This document shows positions 58,673-64,000 of a stretch of 64,000 nt of DNA, piece by piece. Under the pieces are notes generated by a model. That model was not told the origin of the DNA, ran no database searches, and was given only the letters and a program-made list of their open reading frames with translations. A program made the translations under genes and the position numbers. Position 1 is the stretch's first letter. The number at the start of each line of letters is the position of its first letter. Source of the stretch: Allacma fusca (lineage: Eukaryota > Arthropoda > Collembola > Symphypleona > Sminthuridae); assembly GCA_947179485.1 (NCBI GenBank), contig OX359248.1, forward strand, positions 56,058,386 through 56,122,385. The letters run 5' to 3'.

Positions 58673-59510
58673 GTCTGAGGTTATGGAACTACTTGTGACT
58701 AATCTTTGTTAATCAGAGACTGAGAAAACAGCTTTGTTCAATAATAATCATTTTCTGAGCTACTGGACCGATTAAAATGAAGAATTACTGTAAATAACCG
58801 ACAAAAATCCTTTGTATCAAAATATTGTGATTTGAATAATCATTTTTTTCCATTTTGCTAACAATTAAAATATAAGGAAGATAGACAATTTTTCCAATGA
58901 ATTGGAGCTTTAAACTTATTATTTACGTTACTTTCAGGACCAAATCGAAAAAACATTGCAAATTTTTCAAGATTTTTATACTTTTTACAATTATTTCAAC
59001 CAGGAAACCTAATACGTACCCGTACCCAAATACCCGGATAAAACCTGCACCAATAAAGGGCATTATTTTGATTAGTTTATTTCCACAAAATTTGTTTTCT
59101 AAATTAGTTTTGAAATCTAGGTTGTAAGAAATTTTATGAACTTTCTAAGCTAAGCAAAAGTTCCGTACATTCAGAACTGGAGGCATGTCGACAGACATTG
59201 AAGTTTTCTTATTTTAAAAAAGTGTCAGTGAACAAGTTATTTGAAAGCACAGGGATTGTAGGAAATTGTACGGTGGTTCATTCACGATCAATATTAATAC
59301 TACTAGTTCAAAGAAGGCTGTCGTCAAAATTGAAACTTCGCGCCGTCCCATTACATGAGACACTCGGGCGCCAATGAGCTGTGCAGAAGAGCGACAGTAG
59401 TACACATTATGTTACCATCCCCATTTTTGGTTGGCTATTAAATTGTTTTGTTTACTTGGACATGCTTATGCTATAGTTATCCTAAAGATACGGTAAGCAA
59501 GTGTTACTAC
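58673..59510. other. No gene recognised
   Basis: Only short, motif-free open frames. A run of ACCCGTACCCAAATACCCGG at 59018-59038 resembles the WA10 word. Confidence 0.5.
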
Positions 59511-60130
59511 TAGTGCTGTAATTTGTCCTTTTAGTATTGTATTGTACTTTGGCGAAAAGTACAAAAGTAGTACAACTAAGATATTGTTTTGTACTCCGAG
59601 TTTTGTTTTTGTTTTGTACTTCTATCAGATTGTTTTTGTTTTTGTACAATCTGTATTGTATTGTTCTAAGGTTCTAGAAGACGCTAGAAATTAGCTAAAG
59701 TGATAGTTGTATCTGAGTTGGCCGTTGGCTTTTACCACCTATTTCATCGATGTAGAAATGTCCCCTATGCGTGGACTACATTTACAAATCGCATAGTTCG
59801 TTTGTTAGACTAGGTCTTTTGTCTTTGTTAGACAACGACTAGATTTATCCAGGTCAACATTTAAACCATACGGTTAGCCAATTTTATTGATCAGTACCGA
59901 TTCATTGGTATCATATCTGATGCCATTGAATTGTCATTAGCCAGTGTTGATTTAATTCGTGACCTTTTTCATGACGTCTTACTAATCCACATTAAATGTA
60001 ACCTACAACTAGTACATCTTATCGGTGGCGTCTAATAATCAATATAATAATAATAATAATAGGGTTTTATTGGTTGATATAGTGGCCTCAGCCGTTACAA
60101 CCTTTAATAATCAATATGGTAACAGTCAAA

Positions 60131-60597
60131 GTCATGCAACTATTAGTGACACAGTAAGGTCAATCTGAGGTCGTGTGACTATTAGTGACACAGTAAGGTC
60201 AATCTGAGGTCGTGTGACTATTAGTGACACAGTAAGGTCAATCTGAGGTCATGTGACTACTAGTGACACAGTAAGGTCAATCTGAGGTCATGTGACTACT
60301 AGTGACACAGTAAGGTCAATCTGAGGTCATGTGACTACTAGTGACACAGTAAGGCCAATCTGAGGTCATGTGACTACTAGTGACACAGTAAGGCCAATCT
60401 GAGGTCATGTGACTACTAGTGACACAGTAAGGCCAATCTGAGGTCATGTGACTACTAGTGACACAGTAAGGTCAATCTGAGGTCATGTGACTACTAGTGA
60501 CACAGTAAGGTCAATCTGAGGTCATGTGACTACTAGTGACACAGTAAGGTCAATCTGAGGTCATGTGACTACTAGTGACACAGTAAGGTCATGTGAC
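60131..60597. repeat. 39-bp minisatellite inside WA19
   Basis: About 12 copies of a 39-bp unit containing ACTAGTGACACAGTAAGG and TCAATCTGAGGTCATGTG. Variants cluster by neighbour (CGTG then CATG; GGTC then GGCC then GGTC again), showing local copying between adjacent units. Confidence 0.95.
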
Positions 60598-60900
60598 CTG
60601 AAATTGACCTTATTGGGTCACCAATAGTCTCATGACAAATTACGGTTTTAAGGGGCGCATGACCTATAATGAAACTTGGTGAGAAACTAGTAGTAAATCA
60701 CCTATGATTGACTTTATTGGCGCATTAATGGTCACATGACACTAGAATGACATACTCAATGTAAGTGTATATTTTATATGGGCGATAGTAGGCGAATCTA
60801 CCAATAATTAGTCAATGCCCAGTTTTTGTGCTTTGACGTGTTTTTTCACGATTCCAATTACACAAATTAATTCCTATGTGCTCTAGAAATCTATTACAAC

Positions 60901-62260
60901 CAGGGATGGGAAATTTACAAAGACGACCTGCAGGATTGGATTAACGGATTAAAGGAAAAACTTTCGATCACTTGGATTGGATTAACGGATTTTGCATAAA
61001 ATTCCGATCACCTGGATTGGATTAACGGATTAAAGCAAAAAATTCCGATCGCCTGGATTGGATTAACGGATTAAAGCAAAAAATTCCGATCACCTTAATT
61101 GGATTAACGGATTAAAGCAAAAAATTCCGATCACCTGGATTGGATTAACGGATTAAAGCAAAAAATTCCGATTACCTGGATTGGATTAACGGATTAAAGC
61201 AAAAAATTCCGATCACCTGGATTGGATTAACGGATTGACGGGGAAACTCCAAACATTTTGATTCGATTAAAGATTTGATGAATAAAACTTCGCAGATTTA
61301 CGTGGGATTTCCAATAAAGATGCAGATATTAAGGATTGATGAACAATATCAAAACGTTTCTAATGGAAGAGCACATAGACCAATTTAAAGCTTATATAAA
61401 TGAGGTTTACGGGCCAACATTTCTTAATACATACTGAGATCGTTTACACTAATGGCCATAATAAATTCGGTAATTCATATTGGGATAATGCGCTGAATCA
61501 AATATCCTAATAGTTGGTTCAAATTACAAGGTTGTTCCCATTTATTCAAAGAAATTAGTATGCAGTAAATTATTGGGGATGAAGTGGAACCAGGAATTAC
61601 AAAGATATAGGTCAAATCGCAATTCCAACCTACATATTTATGATACACATTTAAATTATTGTATTGAACAGCTGAAATGCTAGTAATAAAAATATGCACA
61701 TATTTCAGGCAAACTTAAAGAAAATTTGTTACTCCGTAATTAATACAAAAAAGCTTAAAGCTTTTACTATGCTCCCACGCGTTCTTTTCTCAGATTTATA
61801 TTTTTACAAACTGTAACGTCATGATTCCTGTTTGAAAACGCTAGCCTTGGAATTGCGGCATGTCAACAAACACAAGCTACATGTTCATTATGAAACCGCT
61901 AGATGTTGAAAAACGTGAAAAAATGTAGCAATGACATAGCAGGAGACATAATCCAATCCACACTACTGACAGCAGTGGATTTTGGGATTAGGATTGACCG
62001 AATAATTCATCAAGTTTTGGATTAGGATTGACCGAATAATTCATCAAGTTTTGGATTAGGATTGGGGATTAATTCGTTTCCATGTAAATAATTGGATTAA
62101 ACTAATAGATTAAAATGAAAGCATTAAGCCGGGATTGAGGATTAAAGATTAGATTCAAGTTTCCACAACACTTGGATTGGGATTGGAATTAAATAATTTT
62201 TATAAATTTTGTAATCCGGGATTAATTTAATCCCGGATTAATAATCCATTCCCATCCCTG
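60901..62260. mobile_element. WA20: hAT-type word-array element inside WA19
   Basis: Ends CAGGGATGGGAA in both orientations, with perfect 8-bp duplications ATTACAAC at 60893-60900 and 62261-62268. Words GGATTGGATTAACGGATT on the left and AATCCGGGATTA/GGATTAGGATTG on the right. Confidence 0.95.
60933..61240. repeat. 41-bp tandem repeat at the left end of WA20
   Basis: Eight copies of a 40-41-bp unit: GGATTGGATTAACGGATT, then AAAGCAAAAAATTCCGATCA, then CCT. The word of WA20 has here become a regular tandem array. Confidence 0.95.
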
Positions 62261-62463
62261 ATTACAACAATCACTTTAGTAAATTTCTAGCGTCTCTAGA
62301 ACCTTGAAACAATACAATTTGGATTGTATTGTTTTTTTCAATTCCTGTTTTGTTTTTGTTTTAGCTTTCTATCTCGAAATTGGATATTGTTTGTTTAGTT
62401 TTGTACCAAAGACAAAAACAATACAAAAGTACAAAACTAAACGAGTACAATATTACAGCACTA

Positions 62464-63427
62464 GTTACTACAATTTAATCCTGTCCAAGTCATTCCAATT
62501 TTTTGGCATTAGCGTTTTTTCTTTGGTCTTCCTTCTAAATTTTGCCGTTGGGAATACTAAGTACCACAAGAGCTAACTAACGGGCTTATTTGCAGTATGT
62601 ATGTATTTTTCATTGGCGAAGCCGATGACTCTCTTTTTCCCCTAGCAACTTCGAAGGACAATGTTAAAGTAGTTATTAACGCGGATGACACGACCAAGGG
62701 GAATTGCTAGGTGAAGGAAATGGCGCTTACACACGTAACTGTGTCTACCCAGAATTGTAGTAATTTGTTAAAAGTTATTGTAACCATGAATAACTACATC
62801 AGCCGTGTCATCATCCGCATATACGAATGGCTTTACTGCTATCCTCTCTTCTAATTTGAAGGAGTGGATAGTGATAGTGAAAGTGAAAGTGATGGTAAGA
62901 ATCAAATATTCGCGCGCTCTAGACATATCGACGACCATAGCGCTGCGCAGCTAGCTATTGCATGTGACCATTTACTGCCATCCCAAATTACATTTGCCTT
63001 GCTGAGCCAGCAATTGCTGGCTGTGCAGTGCCCGTATCAAATAACGAGGGCTCTCCTGAGTGCGAGAGAGAGGGGTGTATTTTAAAAGTAGAGCCTCACG
63101 AGGTCGAGGACGAGGACAACCCGTAACGTGTCGCTCGATTGATGGCGAGGGAGAGTGCGCGTAGGCTGTATTCCATCCCTAGCACAAAGAGGCAGAGGGG
63201 GTGGGAAATGCCCATCTATGACAGAGAGAGAGAGAGAGACAGGACGGCATGGGATTAATAGAGGAGTAGAGGAGATTTAGATTCTGCAAGTATTTTAATC
63301 GTCAAGCCAGGCTTCATTCTATTTCATTCCGTACCGAGCTTCCCAGCCTGTAAACCCTCATTGTATTGTCACCCCATTTTTCCGGAACTGACAGCTATTG
63401 TGAAAGTAACAATTTCAAGCAAAAACA
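62464..63427. other. Upstream region of CDK7 with repeat fragments
   Basis: Contains a block at 62866-63062 shared with 25568-25760. It also has TTGGCGAAGCCGATG near 62613, recurring inversely near 27163, and a TAGAGCCTCACGAGGTCGAG word-array start at 63088. A GA dinucleotide run lies at 63222-63239. No promoter motif can be named. Confidence 0.5.
62864..63085 (+). pseudogene. Open-frame fragment shared with 25568-25760
   Basis: The plus frame reads MDSDSESESDGKNQIFARSR, then HIDDHSAAQLAIACDHLLPS, and ends GVF. The related block at 25568-25760 keeps GATGGTAAGAATCAAATATT and the following codons but is broken. Two copies suggest a dispersed gene or transposon fragment. No domain recognised. 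Confidence 0.4.
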
Positions 63428-64000
63428 ATGGATTTAGCCAGTATAGCACTTAGCAGTCACAAAAGGTACGAGAAAATCAAATTCTTAGGAGAAGGACAGG
63501 TGAGCATTTGAAAGGGTATATTTTCATGTTGCGCTTAATCCTCGTAATTAATTAATTAATTATTAATTAATTACGGCTGGTGTTTACTTTACTAGCCCTT
63601 AACGGATTTTTGTAAAAAAAGGTATAGGGGCTAGTCAAGTAAACTTGTTCCTTAATTAATAAATATATTTTCTATTATACTACGCAAACACGTCTAATTA
63701 ACTGGTAAAGTTGCAAAAATTTTGACAACCTTGATTGAAATTGCAGTTCGCTACTGTTTACAAAGCAAAGGATCTTAAGGAGGACAGAATTGTTGCTGTG
63801 AAAAAGGTAAATAATAATAGTGACAAGCGGAGTAGGAACATAATTAAATCAGTTGTTAATTACTATTTTCAGTCTTATTCTGAATGTTGCTTCCTGTAAT
63901 TTTCTGGAAAACTAAAAATTATATGCTATTTTCCCCTAGATTAAAGTAGGCGCCAAATCGGAGTTTAATGATGGAGTCAACCGAACGGCACTTCGAGAAA
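63428..64000 (+). CDS. CDK7: CDK7, cyclin-dependent kinase 7 (5' end only)
   Basis: Exon 1 (63428-63499) encodes MDLASIALSSHKRYEKIKFL and GEGQ. Exon 2 (63747-63806) encodes FATVYKAKDLKEDRIVAVKK. Exon 3 begins at 63940 with IKVGAKSEFNDGVNRTALRE and runs off the window. All three have GT/AG borders and phase-0 joints. The glycine loop GEGQFATVYKA, the AVKK lysine that binds ATP phosphates and the cyclin-contact helix NRTALRE identify CDK7. This is the kinase of the CDK-activating complex and of TFIIH that phosphorylates cell-cycle CDKs and the RNA polymerase II tail. The ATG is the first in frame after upstream stops. It appears intact as far as it goes. Confidence 0.95.

Larger units (their letters stand above)
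59511..62463. mobile_element. WA19: hAT-type word-array element with satellite interior
   Basis: Ends TAGTGCTGTAAT in both orientations, with perfect 8-bp duplications GTTACTAC at 59503-59510 and 62464-62471. Words TGTATTGTTTTGTACT and TTTTGTTTTTGT. The inner arms also pair (GACGCTAGAAATT near 59682 and AATTTCTAGCGTC near 62283). Its interior holds the 39-bp minisatellite and WA20. Confidence 0.94.

Noticed and set aside
1..64000. CRISPR-like array in the regular 39-bp and 41-bp repeats
   Set aside because: The repeats are head-to-tail with no unique spacers and the context is animal nuclear DNA; they are minisatellites.

Overview
The window is animal nuclear DNA, most likely from an arthropod. 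It is AT-rich, its protein-coding genes are split by short GT-AG introns, and it holds metazoan orthologues (DCAF12 and the start of CDK7) surrounded by remains of nearly every class of animal transposon. I see no bacterial operon, rRNA, tRNA gene or CRISPR array. The species cannot be named from the sequence.

Only three loci look like host genes: a candidate secreted-peptide exon (987-1210, minus), a complete four-exon DCAF12 gene (27521-29430, minus; E3-ligase substrate receptor), and the first three exons of CDK7 (63428 to the right edge, plus). They share no obvious pathway and are separated by long mobile-element territory.

The dominant feature is a population of hAT-type elements that I could delimit by eye. 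Nineteen have matching termini (CAGNG- or TAGNG-like) and 8-bp target-site duplications; 16 of the duplications are perfect. Together with their nested passengers they cover roughly 20 kb. Each family fills its subterminal regions with its own short word repeated tens of times, direct on one side and reverse-complemented on the other. They are called WA1-WA20 here. WA6 carries a broken hAT transposase, which ties the group to that superfamily. They are deeply nested: 31324-36165 holds four others, and 41764-45072 sits in a LINE and contains an element, inside which is a TA-target MITE, inside which is another element.

Layout. 1-7 kb: peptide exon, WA1, interspersed repeats, first TA MITE. 7-9 kb: WA2 and a broken Helitron helicase. 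9.8-12.1 kb: LINE and Penelope-like fragments. 12-16 kb: decayed transposon protein with a duplicated ~100-bp block. 16.5-17.6 kb: WA3 and a Helitron scrap. 18.6-23.1 kb: a CACTA-like transposase plus a spliced DUF4806-type accessory gene. 27.2-29.4 kb: a 36-bp minisatellite and DCAF12. 30-36 kb: Helitron 3' part, then the WA5 nest. 36.5-39.3 kb: Penelope-like GIY-YIG and piggyBac fragments. 39.4-46.2 kb: LINE remains broken by a THAP-domain pseudogene and WA10. 46.4-52.4 kb: WA13-WA16, including a 2205-bp tandem duplication. 53-62.5 kb: WA17-WA20, Helitron ends, and 39-bp and 41-bp minisatellites. 63.4-64 kb: CDK7.
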